Source: Macrocybe gigantea (taxonomy: Eukaryota; Basidiomycota; Agaricomycetes; Agaricales; Callistosporiaceae). Taken from it: a DNA stretch of 64,000 nucleotides. The notes beneath the pieces are model-generated. The model made no database searches. It saw only the letters and a list, made by a program, of their open reading frames with translations, and was not told the DNA's origin. Positions within the stretch are counted from its first letter, which is position 1. Each line of letters starts with the position of its first letter. This document shows, piece by piece, positions 22,614-34,866 of this stretch. The translations under genes were made by a program, and so were the position numbers. The DNA is taken from assembly GCA_011319805.1 (NCBI GenBank), contig SJRY01000234.1:744001-808000 (forward strand), written 5' to 3'.

Positions 22614-25489
22614 TTACTCAGCTAGCCACTTCTCGCACTTCTTAGCGTATTTATCGAGTAGTTGCGATAAATCTCGCACAACGAATGTCAACACCACAGT
22701 CGCAAAGAATTCGGAGGCGCGTTTCAGTTTCTGCTCCGCAGAATGCCGGACGTCGGCCGGAAATGCAGCGTACGCTGGGGCAGGAGGCTGACAGAGGAGA
22801 GCTTTGGTATGTTCATCCAGCAACTGTGTATGAAGAAACAACTTTTCCAGGTCACGAACATAAGCCGTAGGAGAATCAAGACTGAGTAACAGCGGGATTC
22901 AATGCCTGCGTTCCGTGCGTTGAGAAGAAAGCTCACTTTTTTCCATTGGGGAATCTGAACTTGTCGGTCCAAATCGCCTTCTTGAGTACAAAGCCTTCTC
23001 CGACACCCAATTTCTTTCCGAAGTTAGTCACGACGCCGTCACAGACGGCCGAAAATTCCTCTAACTTGGCAAGCCATCCATCGGCTTCCTTCCTGCCAAT
23101 GCTACCGATGCCCATGGCAAGCCCGCTGCTTACGTTCCCCGCTCCAAAGTACTCCGAACTACCGACTTGAAGCTCCTCTAGTGCCGAACATAGGATGGCT
23201 ACTACTCGGACTTTTTCGGGCACGTTAGACAATTTCGCGCCTCCTTGCGACCATACTTCGTGAGGAACATGCAGACGGCGGGTGAGATAGCCTCCAGTTG
23301 GTGAGGTCATCGTATTCCGCAGAAGATTCATCATATGATAAGGTTTGAGGAGTGGATCGGAAGGAGGGACAGGGGGAAGAGGCGAAGTCGGGGTAGTTGG
23401 AAGGGCACCGGGCATGAATGATGGAACGAGCGATGAGTTAAATCCAGAACCAGAAGGCAGATTAGTTTGTATCGACAGCTGTGAAAGACTTGGGGTTAGT
23501 TTGGTAGGGACTGAAGTCTTGCGCATTGCCGGGCCATTGATAGGACCGGCGTTGGGCAGCGGTGGTCGTTCCGCGGGAGGCGAGATGCGATCTCCAACAA
23601 GTGACGGTCTTCCGTCAGGTTGTGACGAGGATCGTGAGCGGCCAATGGCAGGACCCTTGGGTGGCAAAGCAGGCAGCGAAGAAGCCGCAGACCGTGGCTG
23701 AGACGCTGAGCCAGCGGAAGCCATCGACTCGGCGGGTGATGACGACCGTGAGCTTGAGGTGGCTTTGTTCCTCCGTTTGAGGATAGTGCCCTGGTCGGGG
23801 GTGGCATTTATGAGAGGAGTTGGGGTCAGGCTTTCCGAAAGCGCGGACGGCGGGGAACTCGGGGTTTGGGAGCAGCCAGATTGAGCATGCCGGGCGAAGG
23901 AGGTGCCGCCAACATCGAACTAACGTTCCTGGCAGTACCTAAACCGCTGAGTGAAGGAGAGGGAAGAGGCGGCAGTGGATGCGGATCACGGTCATTGTTG
24001 TGCGTGGAATCAGGGATGGGGTGAGTATCATCGACGTCTGCGGCCTTGGGTTGACCAAAACGATCGCTGTCGTGCTCTTCGGGCAATACATCTAAACCAT
24101 TGGAACCCGTTCTGCGCTGGCTCAGTGACTCTCCTCGCTTGCGGGTGCGAGAATCAGTAACAAGACCATCAAGAGGTTCTACAGTCGCAAATACGGGTGC
24201 AGGTGGGAGCGGTTGAGGCGGTGGTGGTACAGGAGGAGGAAGAGTGGATGTGGCGCGCTTGCGGGATATTATCGATGCCCGATTGTTCGTCGTGCCAGGC
24301 ACTATTGAACGTAGAGGTGCCTCCTGCATTACTGAATCGTACGGGTTGGCATATGGATGTTGAGATGTTATGGGCAGTCCATCGGACGATGGCCTTGACA
24401 ACCCTGAATCGTCCATGGGAAAAATATCTGACGGGCTGACAGGATCTTGGTAGTGGAAGCCGTTTCCTGCATATGTATTACCTTGTGAGACCTCTTGAAG
24501 TGGGGAATCAGATGAAGGAGAGGCAGATGTCGTGGGTGAAATAGATGTCGAAGAGTCACGAAACGAGGATGGATTCGTGTATGGCATTGGGGGTATGCTG
24601 TATATTATGGAAAGAATGTTCATGCGGTCTGCGTACGTATCATGCTAGAGGGAGGAAAGATAAGCGCATACTTTGGGAAAAGAACAACGGAGAATCATAC
24701 AATATTTTGCAACCGTCTCACTTCCTCCTCTTGAGCCGCCAGGCTCCGCTGCCGCCTCCTACTACGAGACTCTGTGCTGTCTTCGCCCCTGCGTACACGT
24801 TCCATGACTTCGCTCAACAGCGCAACGCTTTGACCATAGGCATGCACCGCCGCCTCAGGGTTGTCATTCCTGGAATCCAATTGGACGGCTTCGCGCGCCA
24901 ATTCTAAGGCTCTCGTCAACGCGCGACGTGATGAGAGCCCGCGAGACTCTCGCCGTTCGCGACCCTCGCGGGGAGAAAGTCGGTCGGTTCCGCTCTTTTC
25001 TTGCGACCCAGGGACACGGGAAGAAGTGGAATGCAAGAACGACTGTGGCGGGGGGTCCGAGAGATCTTCCATAGCTGAGTCGTTTTGACTCGAACTGGAA
25101 TTTGGTGGTGGGATCCTTTGGGGTTGCGAGCTAGCCAGTTTTGACGTCGGACTTGAAGACAGGGTGGCCCGTATAAACGAACCAGACCGGGTTCCCTTTC
25201 CATTGACATGCATAGCACGTTCTTCTGTGGATTCTCTGCCGGAAACGTGACCGCTAGGTGGTATTGCGGGTGTGCCTGGGGTGTTTGGAATCGGCTGGTT
25301 TGGTGGAGGACCTGCGGGAGGGATATGCGCGGCTGATGAGCGACGTCGCTGGGCAAACGACAAGGACGTTGAGCTGGGAAATGCAGAAGGAGGCGCGGCG
25401 TTGGATGGGCCCGCAGCGGGGAAATATGTGTCATTCCAATCCCGCAGGGGGAGTTGCGTTACTGCCCTCGTCTCCTGTCCTTGATCCAT
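22614..25489 (-). CDS. MIT-domain protein with long disordered regions
   Basis: MIT domains bind ESCRT-III or related trafficking partners. The start at 25489 (MDQGQETRAVTQLPLRDW) opens a long Ser/Pro-rich leader. The MIT three-helix unit follows: ALTRALELAREAVQLDS, AAVHAYGQSVALLSEVMERV, then SLAAQEEEVRRLQNI, joined by an intron (about 24649-24706) to HDTYADRMNILSIIYSIPP. Another Ser/Pro-rich region includes a polyproline tract (PPPVPPPPQPLPP), then a conserved-looking region MMNLLRNTMTSPTGGYLTRR, LHVPHEVWSQGGAKLSN and VRVVAILCSALEELQ, and a last exon ending in helical residues QLLDKYAKKCEKWLAE (stop 22614). One frame break at the + strand run near 23861-23870 separates AAPK from the TPSSPPSALSESL frame. 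Length is about 930 residues. The specific partner is unknown. Confidence 0.82.
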
Positions 25490-26088
25490 AGAGTTGAAAA
25501 GCAGATCAGGAGCACCAACGATGACAGCACTCGGGCGTGGAACGGATCAAGTACGTTGTCGGTGAGGAGCGAGGGCGACAACGCAGCAGAAGGGTCGACC
25601 TTGCCTTGAGCGGCGATGGTGAAGAGGGATGTCCGTCGCAGATGACAACAAAAAGGATCAACCGACGATTCGGAAACCGTGATGGCACCGAATAATGATT
25701 TTATGATTTTATCACCCCGCCATTTTTTTCAATCCAAGTACAAATTGTTCACATTCCATAGCAACCACCTCCACGAACTCAACGAATAAGCTGTATATGT
25801 AGTGCGTATTTATGGAATGGAGAGCCCAGCGACATCAATTAAAGGAAGGTGCAAATTCGAAAAGGCATGAAGGACAGACAGACAATGATTATCCGAAGCG
25901 TATCGAGAATATAAGGGGAACAACAAGAAAGGAGCGTACAGCACTAGACACGCATGGTGCTTGGGGTATACTTGTAAGCTGCCAATCAGTTTTGGAACTC
26001 TGACTGGGATCCTTGAGCAGCGAGACGGCTTTCCAAATTCCTGAAAAAATAGTGTTGGATTCACGCCAACCTTTGGAAACATAGCATT
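25490..26088. other. Intergenic region upstream of the MIT gene and downstream of the septin gene
   Basis: About 600 bases without a supported gene. Both flanking genes read leftward, so this should hold the promoter and leader of the MIT gene and the 3' untranslated region of the septin gene. A short T run lies near 25730. Small open frames on both strands lack family-like features. Confidence 0.35.
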
Positions 26089-27606
26089 TCACCTGAGAGA
26101 TTCCTCCTTTGCAAGCAGTTCCTGCCTCTTTTCGTTGATCTCTCGTTGAACTTTGAGTTCGATCTCCCTAAGCTAGAAAAACGTCAGAATAAGGATTAAG
26201 CTCTGGAAGAAATATATACCTTTTCTTCCTCGCGTCGAAGCTGCTCTTCTTTGAGACGCACACTCTGGTTGGCTAATTCTTCAGGCAGAATAGAAGAATC
26301 GCTGCAAAAGGATCAGAAACCTCACAATTCATAATAAAAACTGCACATACTGGGAGTCGGCATGAACAGTTCGGGACAGCTTTTCTGTACGGTACGTCTC
26401 ATAAAGAACATCGTGGGTAAGAGACTTGAGATCGCCTAGATGCGAGCTGAAATGAAACAAATCAACAACCAGTCTGAGGAGAAGATGGAGAAGAAAACAA
26501 ACTTCAAAAGGGCACTCCTGAGTCTGCTGAAATCGGAATGTTTGGGGTTATCAACTTCGGCAATGCCCCATGGGTATATTCTGGCGCGGACGGGCTGGCC
26601 ATCAATCTCAATCTCTTCCTCGGAGCCAATGATCGCGAAGGGCATAAGCGCCTATGAATCGTAAATACAAACTAAAGCCATGGAAAAGAGTGTTCCATAC
26701 GCGGAGTTCGCTATTATCCTGGATCGTCTCTTCGTCGTCTTCCTCGACATCGTATGGGAAATTGTACACCGGGATGTCGTAATACTCGATGTCTTCCATG
26801 ATCTGGGAAGTATAAGATCACAATGCCATGAATGAGTTTGGTGATGCTTACCCGTTTCTTGAAACCCCGCAATTCGGTGGGAGTCAAAGAATCAGCCTTT
26901 CCGATGACAGGAATGACGTTGACACGAGGCGAGAGACGGCGCATAAGCTCGATGTCCATCTCCCGGAGGCTGGGGGTAATCAATAAGTTGATTTAATTCT
27001 TCCGTAGACAAAAAAAAAGGCAGCATACGCGTGTCCGGTCGGTGGGATAAAGTACAAAAGAGCGTGAACCCGGTTATCCCTGAATCTTGGGTTGCGCTTA
27101 ATTCTGGACTCTTCTGCAAGGATGTCATCATATTGACGCTCGAGGTGCCCGACAATTTCTTGAAAACTGATCAAGAGGTTAAAATCGAGAAAAGAGACAG
27201 GCGTGATGACAAGGTCACTTACGCAAACTCGTTGTCAATATTGTCCCCGAAGCCCGGCGTGTCCACAATGGTCAGGGCAATGCGGACGCCATCCTCCTCG
27301 AGCTCTGTACCAGTGTGAGAGCTAGCACGAGGGATACGAATGAGGCTGCTCACCAACATTGACCGGCTTAATTCTGATGCCTTCCTCAACGTGCGCAGTC
27401 TCTGGAGAGTCGGACAACTTATGAGGTAAAACCTCAGATTCGCAGAGCGTGTTCACAAAAGTTGTCCGACCAGTGCCAGAGGCGCCTGGGTAATGTGAAT
27501 TGGCTGCTCGGAGTAAAAGGCGGTGGACAAACGCACCGACAACCATAACAGTAAACTGAACACCTTTCTTGACCTTGTTGCCCCGTCTCCTGCCAGCGAA
27601 CGACAT
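26089..27606 (-). CDS. Septin (Cdc12/Cdc11-like)
   Basis: Septins are GTP-binding proteins that polymerise into filaments at septa and growth sites. The start at 27606 gives MSFAGRRRGNKVKKGVQFTV, a basic N terminus. The P-loop is GASGTGRTTF, rebuilt across an intron, with Arg replacing the usual Lys before the Thr pair. Further septin blocks: LTIVDTPGFGDNIDNEFAF (G3 and start of the septin element), ALLYFIPPTGH, VNVIPVIGKADSLTPTEL (G4, AKAD type), YPWGIAEVDNPKHSDFSRLR (septin unique element) and LKSLTHDVLYETYRTEKL. The C terminus (LANQSVRLKEEQLRREEEK and on) is a coiled coil that ends at 26089. Around nine exons; splice joins appear in frame. The promoter is shared with MSH1. Assignment to Cdc12 rather than Cdc11 is uncertain. 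Confidence 0.87.
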
Positions 27607-27745
27607 GCCTGGGTTTTTATTTTCTGAATGGTGAGGATGGTTGAAGCTGCCAACGTGCAAATTCAAGTTAGCTTCCGATTACATAATCATAACTCCGACA
27701 GAACATGGCGTGACATTCCCATGACCATCGCGTCTCGCGTCTTCC
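27607..27745. promoter_or_regulatory. Bidirectional promoter between septin and MSH1
   Basis: Only 139 bases lie between the two start codons. No clear core motif is visible. The functional role is inferred from divergent geometry. Confidence 0.45.
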
Positions 27746-30700
27746 ATGCTCTATGGCGTTCATCTCGGAAGCCGCGTTACCCTCGTTCGTTCCCTCGCAA
27801 GTCTTTTACGCACGTATGCGTCTAGGCCGGGCGTAACCAAAGTCATTAAGAAATACTCCGAGCTTCCCAGTACATTCAAACCCCCGACTGACAGCCTGAA
27901 GAGTCCTGAAGGTAACTCATATACCCTGTATGCCACAACGTTTTTGAATTATCAAACCAACTTCATAGACATTAACTTGGAACAAGCGTCCTCAACGTCA
28001 CCCAAATTTGACATCAGCCGGGCTCTCGAGGAGACGATTCATACACCCAGAAGGCGTCAAAGAAAAAGATCGAAAAATTTAACTGCACAATCAGATATTC
28101 AGCATGCGGAACCAGACAACAAGAAACACCTAAGCCAAGGAACCTCAGGTGAACGGTCCTCACCTTGCTCATTCACGGCTGCTTGACCCACGGATCGTTA
28201 GGACATGACCCTTCTCCCAAGAACTCTTTGGCACAAGAAATCCTGGATAACCTCAGGAGATTTCCTCACTGCTTACTTTTGACTCGTGTGGGACAATTTT
28301 ATGAAGTATACCATGGTTAAGTCCTGGAATGCTAGCATCCTGACCCACTTTTCAGTCCTACTTTGACCAGGCAAATGAAATATCCCGCTTACTGAACATT
28401 AAACTCACGTCAAGAAAGTGGGACGGCCGGCGTGTGCCCATGTGTGGCTTTCCCCTGATGCACCTTGACAAATACCTGAAAATCCTTGTGCAGCAAAACA
28501 GGCGATTTGTAGCGCTGTGCGAAGAGTTTCCGCGCCATGCCACCTCAGGGGTTAAGGAATTCGAAAGGCGTGTTGTAAGGGTGGTGACGCCCGGCACCCT
28601 TATAGACGAATCGTTTTTGAACCCCTACGAAAACAACTACCTTCTTGCTGTTGGATGTCCGACCGATGGCACCCACATTCCAGAGACACTCCTATTGGTC
28701 TGGCCTGGATAGATGTTTCGACAGGAGAGTTCTTCTCCAAATCATCGACATGTGGCTCTCTTCGGGATGAGCTGGCGAGAATAAGCCCTCGTGAAATTGT
28801 TCTCGATGAACGGTTGGAAGCCGAAAAGTCAAGCCCTGTCTTCGAGGCTCTTGCCGAAGAAGACAATTTTCTCACTTACATTAGTCCATCCGATAGCAAC
28901 TCCTCCGCCGACATGCCTGTCTCTTCTGGGCCATCTCTTATGGAGGCAGAGAACATTTCAAACATATCTCCACTGGATCCTACCGAAACGTCTCATACCC
29001 TGCCCTCTGCGGAATTGTCATCAGTTCATCTGCTCACTACGCATCTTGAAGCGAGCTTGCTAGAGCAGATGCCTAGGTTAGCTCTTCCTGACCGCGAGGC
29101 GGTTAACTCACGCATGGAGATCGACTCCTATACCATCAAGGCTCTGGAAGTACGTGAAGCTTTCCGGGAAGGCGGAGTCAAAGGCAGCTTGATGAGCATT
29201 GTCAAGCGCACTGTTACAACAGGAGGTTCTCGTATGCTCGCAAGATTACTTTGTAAGCCCCTTGTAGGTTGTGTCGTATCTGCCTATGTGGGTTAACGCT
29301 TGTTAGGTTCTCCCAGTACGTCAATAGCAGAAATCAACTCCAGACAGGCGCTGGTTGCGATCTTTCATGCTCGCCCTCATTTTCGCATGGATCTAGCGCA
29401 GTTGTTGGCCGATTCTGACGATGCTGGACGCATCGTTCAGAAGTTCATACTCGGCCGAGGTGACGCTAGTGATTTGTTGGCATTCAGCAAAACAATCCAC
29501 GCATGGTCCGACATTTCGATGAGGATCATGCAGGAAACGAAGTTCGGAACTGCAGAACAAGATGGTTTGGAACGTGACGAGTGGCAAAGTCTGGAAGTTT
29601 TGCAGCACCGGCTAACAGACCTAAGCGCCTTGTCTGGAAGGATCATATCAGCTCTTGGTCCTAGCCCCGAGAGTCCGCGAGATGAGCTACCAACGGAAGA
29701 GCCCTTCGATGAAGACGAGGGGCCTGGATCCACTTCCCTCTCCGACGTCGGTCCCCTCCAATATAGCTCTGGCAAATGGACGATTAATCCAGCGTGCGTT
29801 ACCCTTCTTTCGTCTAAAAGGCAAGTATACTTATTGCCTCGTAACAGCTTCTCGCAGACAATAGCAAGGCTGCATGGCGGTCTTGAGGAATTGGTTCAAC
29901 AGAAGATCGGGCTAGAGAATGAACTGAGAATACAATACGGTGGAGCCTATTTTCGGACTGCAAATTCACGTATTAATAGATCTCAATCTAGATGCTCCAT
30001 CTCTCACGCTACGTGCATCTCCTGCATTAGGAATGCATGTCCACCTTGCCAGAAGCAAACGGGACCAAGGCAAGTTGAACGCAAACCCACAATTCATATC
30101 TATTGCAGAAAGTGGATCTACGCGTTCCTACTTCTTCGCGGTCAGTGTCTTCGTATGGTTGAGCTCGGATACCTGTTTATACCCTTAAACAGGCGTGGTC
30201 AAAACTTGGAGCACAGATCATGGAGACTACCATTGCCCTAGCCGCCGCCGAAAAAGAGGCTCTTGAAGCGCTTCGCCAAGAGGTAGGCCTAGTTCCATCT
30301 TCTGTTTGGCATTTTTGGACGAGTTTTTTCAATTTTTCCAGGTAAACGAGTATGCCATGGTCATACGCCAGAACGCTCGAGTCATGGATGAGTTAGACGT
30401 CGCAATCGGTTTTGCGAAACTTGCGGAGGAAATGAATTTTGTACGGCCAACAATTACTGATGAGTAAGGGTCATCGCTTGTTTGTGGCAGAATTTCTGAC
30501 CAATCATGCCTAGACCCATTTTTCTGGTGGAAGACGGTCGTCATCCGACCGTAGAACTGGGTCTACTGACCTCTGGCAGAGTCTTCACTCCAAACTCCCT
30601 GAATCTAACCACCAAATCAAACTTGCACATAATTACGGGGCCAAATATGGCTGGGAAATCCACTTTCCTTCGTCAGAACGCTCTTATTGCAATTTTAGCT

Positions 30701-31390
30701 CAGACAGGATCATTCGTTCCTGCGGACCAAGCTGTAGTGGGCATAGTGGACAAACTTTTCTCCAGAATTGGAGCTAAGGATGATCTATTTCATGATCGGA
30801 GTACGTTCATGGTAGAAATGCTTGAGACAGCGGAAATTTTGCGACGGGCGACGGCAAGAAGTTTAGTATGGTCAATTTCCCTCTTCACGGCGCCAAACGA
30901 TTGACCATCCCGAATCAGGTCATAATGGATGAAGTTGGAAGAGGGACAACGGTTCGCGATGGGCTAGCGATTGCATTCGCTACGATTCATCATCTGTTGA
31001 CTGTCAATCGGTGCCGGTCATTGTTCGCCACACACTTCCACGAATTGTCCGACATGCTTAGTCAACTTGCCCAACGTAGCGACCAAGGCCTTGTCAATAA
31101 CGTTCGCTTCTTCTGTACGGACATTGATGAGATCGATGTAAGTGGAGTACCTGACGGTTTGATAAACCACGGTCTGAATGTAAACCTTGTCACAGGAAGA
31201 CCGGTTTGTCTATTCCTACCGCTTGCGACCCGGTGTCAACAGGGATAGCCATGGTTTGAAGGTCGCCCAGTTAGCTGGGATGCCTCCCGCAGCCATGGCT
31301 GTGGCCAAAATGACCCTCTCTCAGTTATATGTACAAAGTCCTATAATTCGAAATGCTATTGACAATTTGCTGGCTAGTAAGACACCCTAA
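27746..31390 (+). CDS. MSH1: Mitochondrial DNA mismatch repair protein MutS homologue 1
   Basis: Msh1 maintains mitochondrial DNA by recognising mismatches. The start at 27746 ([20 protein letters not shown]) gives an Arg/Ser-rich, acid-free leader typical of a mitochondrial presequence. The MutS mismatch-binding region is [16 protein letters not shown], with the GxFYE-type motif rebuilt across an intron, then [18 protein letters not shown]. The connector has [15 protein letters not shown]. The core and clamp follow, then the ATPase: Walker [30 protein letters not shown], Walker [12 protein letters not shown], and [12 protein letters not shown]. The C terminus is [19 protein letters not shown]. 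About ten introns; all ATPase joins are in frame. One frame break at 28651-28656, between NNYLLAVG and the [16 protein letters not shown] frame, would be fixed by one extra base. The stop at 31390 lies 27 bases from the convergent aconitase stop. Confidence 0.9.
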
Positions 31391-31417
31391 TATTATTCAT
31401 TTTGTAAAACGCCAGAT

Positions 31418-34400
31418 CTATTCTAGTTGCGAACGAATATAATTCAGGGCAGATCCAGCCTTTAACCACTTGAGCTGATCGATTGACATGGTATGTTTCG
31501 TAGGGATCTCAAATTTATCACCATTCAGTCTTCGAACGCGGAGTGTAATCGTCGCGATAGGATTCCCTTGCAGCGCCTCTGCCAGTCCAGTGGTCTCAAG
31601 CACATCTCCGGCACCTATTCGTCCGTAGTCAGACTTGTCTGCAAACCAGAGCGGAAGAATGCCTTGTTTCTGTATTACACAGCGTCAGTGCACGGTACGT
31701 ATTTTCCATAGCGTTTGCTTAACCTTAAGATTAGTTTCGTGTATGCGCGCGAAGGAACGGGCGACAATCATGGCACATCCTAATTGAAACGAATGAGTGG
31801 ATGTGGATACGCGCAGACATAGGACGTACCATAGAACCGAGGTTGAAGAGCAGCGTGCTCCCTGGCACTGCCCTCTCCATAATTTTCGTCAACTACTAAA
31901 GCCCAAGGTTGACTACGGGCTTTGAACCGCTTCGCAACGTGAGGAATCGTGCCAGCGATTTGGCGGCGATGGTCGAACGCTTGGTTGACTTCCCCCCCTT
32001 CGTCATTTACGGCCTAAACGCAAACTTTTGTATCAGACGGAGGGTCGTTCAGAGCTTTGGTCGAGAATTCTTACAGTAATGACTAGGAGTAGGAAGTCAT
32101 CAGTGATTGAGCGATGATATGACCGAAACTTGCCACATACGCAGATTTTCCGATATATTTGTGAGATGTCCTTTATATTTAAGCCATGGGCCCTGGCCGT
32201 CCTATGAGTTGGACGTTTGGTAGGCCTAATCTAAGTTACTCACCGCCGCCGAGATGTGGTCCGTTGTGCATTTACCTCGTACGCGCATCAGCACTTCCAG
32301 CGGTGGCAGTTCGAGCCCTCTTTTATTTTCTGACCCTTCTCCAAAGTGGGATGGGAAAGGGTGTAAGACTTCCAGTCTCTGAGAATCGGGCTTGATGACA
32401 ACTTCGACTTCTGGCATTGGTTCTGGATTAGGTTTAGGATAAAATTCCACATTTCCTGCAGTGAAACCGGCGGCTGGGAGGTCTTCCCCTGACGGAGGAG
32501 AAAATTTGAATTCTTGACCGGAACTGAGAACCAGCGAATCTTTCAGGGGATTAAAAGACAATTGTCCGGAGAACGTCATGGCTGTTACGATCGTCGGAGA
32601 CGCCAAAAAATTCATGGTTCGTCCGTTGCCGTCATTGCGGGATTTAAAGTTCCGGTTGAAACTTGTAAAAATGGCTACAAGACTGAGAAAGGAATGAAAC
32701 GGAAAAATGACAGAGACAAACCGTTTTCCTCATCCTTTTCACCTTCTCGTTTCCACTAAGGGTAACTCAAAATACATCGAAGTCAAGAGAACACTGTTGG
32801 AACACGCACTTGGCCGATGCAGGGACCACAGGCGTTCGCCAGAACGGTCGCGCCTACGTCCTGAAGAGTAGAGATCACCCCATCACGTTCCATGGTCGCA
32901 CGTATTCGCTCCGATCCTGGTGTGCAAAGGAAAGGGACCTAGGAATCCTTCAATAAGCGTTGTATAAAATCGGGAGGTCTTGAGGACCTTTGCATTAAGA
33001 CCGGCCTGCTTCGCTTGTCTAGCAAGGTCTGCGACGCTGGTCTGAAAAACAAAGACCTAGTCAGCCAAATCAATGGAATGGCTATAAGCGATTACCATGT
33101 CCTCATAGGAACTGTTAGTGCATGAGCCAATCAGACTAGCAGACAATTCATCCTTCCATCCCTGAGATTCAACGAACTCGCCAAACTTAGAGATGGGAGT
33201 GGCCAAGTCCGGAGTGAACGGCCCGTTGATAGTGGGTTCCAGTTCGGACAGATTCTTTGCGTCGTCGAGTAAGTGAGAACATCCTAACCAAAAACATCGA
33301 CATACAATCTCAATAATCTCGTCGTATGTGGCTCCTTCGTCGGCGGATAGGAAGCCTCGATGAGCTGCTGCGTCCGCAGCGCGTCTGACAGGCTCTCGAC
33401 CGGTGGCATCAAGATATGCGCCCATTTTCTTCGTGTACGGGAAGGTGGAAGTGGTAGCACCAACCTCTGCACCCATATTTGCAATCGTAGCCAAGCCTGA
33501 CATGGACGAAATTTATAAAGATCAACAGCAACAACCCGCCACTCTCACCGGTGCAAGACTGGTTATGAACACCTGGCCCGAAGTATTCCAAAATGCGACC
33601 AGTTCCCCCCTGTTTGGTCATCAGATTTATGTCAAGATTTCGTCAGAAGGTAATGCACCTTGACGGTCAGTTTTCCAGCAAGATGGAGGATCAGGTCCTT
33701 CGGCGTCGTCCAGCCACTGAGTTTCCCGGTGAGATGAATACCTGATGTATTTTTGGCGCGTCAAATCCGTACAAAGCTGTCCAAGCGATAGATACTGACC
33801 AACTATTTGAGGGGCTTTAAGCTCCCAAGCCGTCCCGGTCATTGCGTCTACTGCATCGGCACCGCCTACACCGATAGCAAGCATTCCCAGCCCCCCGGCA
33901 TTAGGCGTATGAGAATCTACATCACTCAGTTCAGCTTACCGAGCCCTCAGATCGCATGAAAAAGCATACCCGTGCCAAGCCTAATAAGTTATAATTGACA
34001 CGACAACATGCAGGGGAGGACATTTGACTCACATCAGCATACCAGGTGCAGCGTAATTCTCTAGAACAATCTGATGAATGATTCCAGAGCCGGGGCGCCA
34101 GAACTCGATGCCATATTTTTTGGATGCGCTTTCCAAAAATTCGAATACCTCTTGATTAGAAACAATAGCGCGCTCCAATGGCTGTCAACACAAGGTGTGG
34201 AAGAGACGAAAAATTGAATGACTTACTTTGAGATCTTGTTCAGCACCTTCTGACGCCTGAATGAGGTGATCACAGTGAATACTCGTAGGAACAGAGCATC
34301 GAGGTAGTCCGGCGCTCATGAACTGCAATCTATATACACGTAAAAAGGTGAGGCAATGCCAATGGGCATGGATCATTCAAAAAGTCGATGACCGTACAGT

Positions 34401-34753
34401 GCCATTCTATGGATGATGCATCAGACCCGTACATTAACATATATACAATAAACCCACTGAGCCGACGCGTCCTGCATTGCTACTCTCTCCGGGCGCAGCT
34501 GCAAGTATGCTTCGCCGCGAATTGCCTTTCCTGAAGATAAACTCTTCGCAGGATTATCGAGGTGACTGTATAGGATCTTTTCTGCGAGAGTTAGCGGACG
34601 ATTGAGGATGTTCCGAACTTCATCGAGCTTCTGGATTAAGGAGTCATAAGGTGGGGTAACAGAAATGCAGTCTTTCGTAGACAGCGAAACGTGGGTGGCC
34701 ATAAAACGACGACATAACGTCTTACCGCGTCGCAAACCCGACCGTTGCAGCAT
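31418..34753 (-). CDS. Mitochondrial aconitate hydratase (aconitase family, Aco1/Aco2 type)
   Basis: Aconitase interconverts citrate and isocitrate with a 4Fe-4S cluster; some fungal paralogues (Aco2) serve lysine biosynthesis instead. The start at 34753 gives [17 protein letters not shown], a basic mitochondrial leader. Conserved blocks: [127 protein letters not shown] (cluster cysteines), [40 protein letters not shown] and [14 protein letters not shown]. The cluster ligands in SCTNSS and ANACGPCIG are present. More than a dozen exons, one only 8 bases long (32075-32082). No frame breaks found. Without a tree I cannot choose between Aco1 and Aco2; closeness to LYS1 is not evidence either way. 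Confidence 0.88.
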
Positions 34754-34866
34754 CTTGCTGGCTGCAAAGGGCTGATGTGGAGGTGCCTCTCGCAGTTCGC
34801 GTGCTAAATGACCACAAAAAAATCTCGATCATTGATTGAGTTGGAGTCATACAAGTACAAACATCT

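Noticed and set aside
23345..23701. Gly/Arg-rich + strand frame
   Set aside because: Mirror of the Ser/Pro-rich region of the MIT gene on the minus strand.
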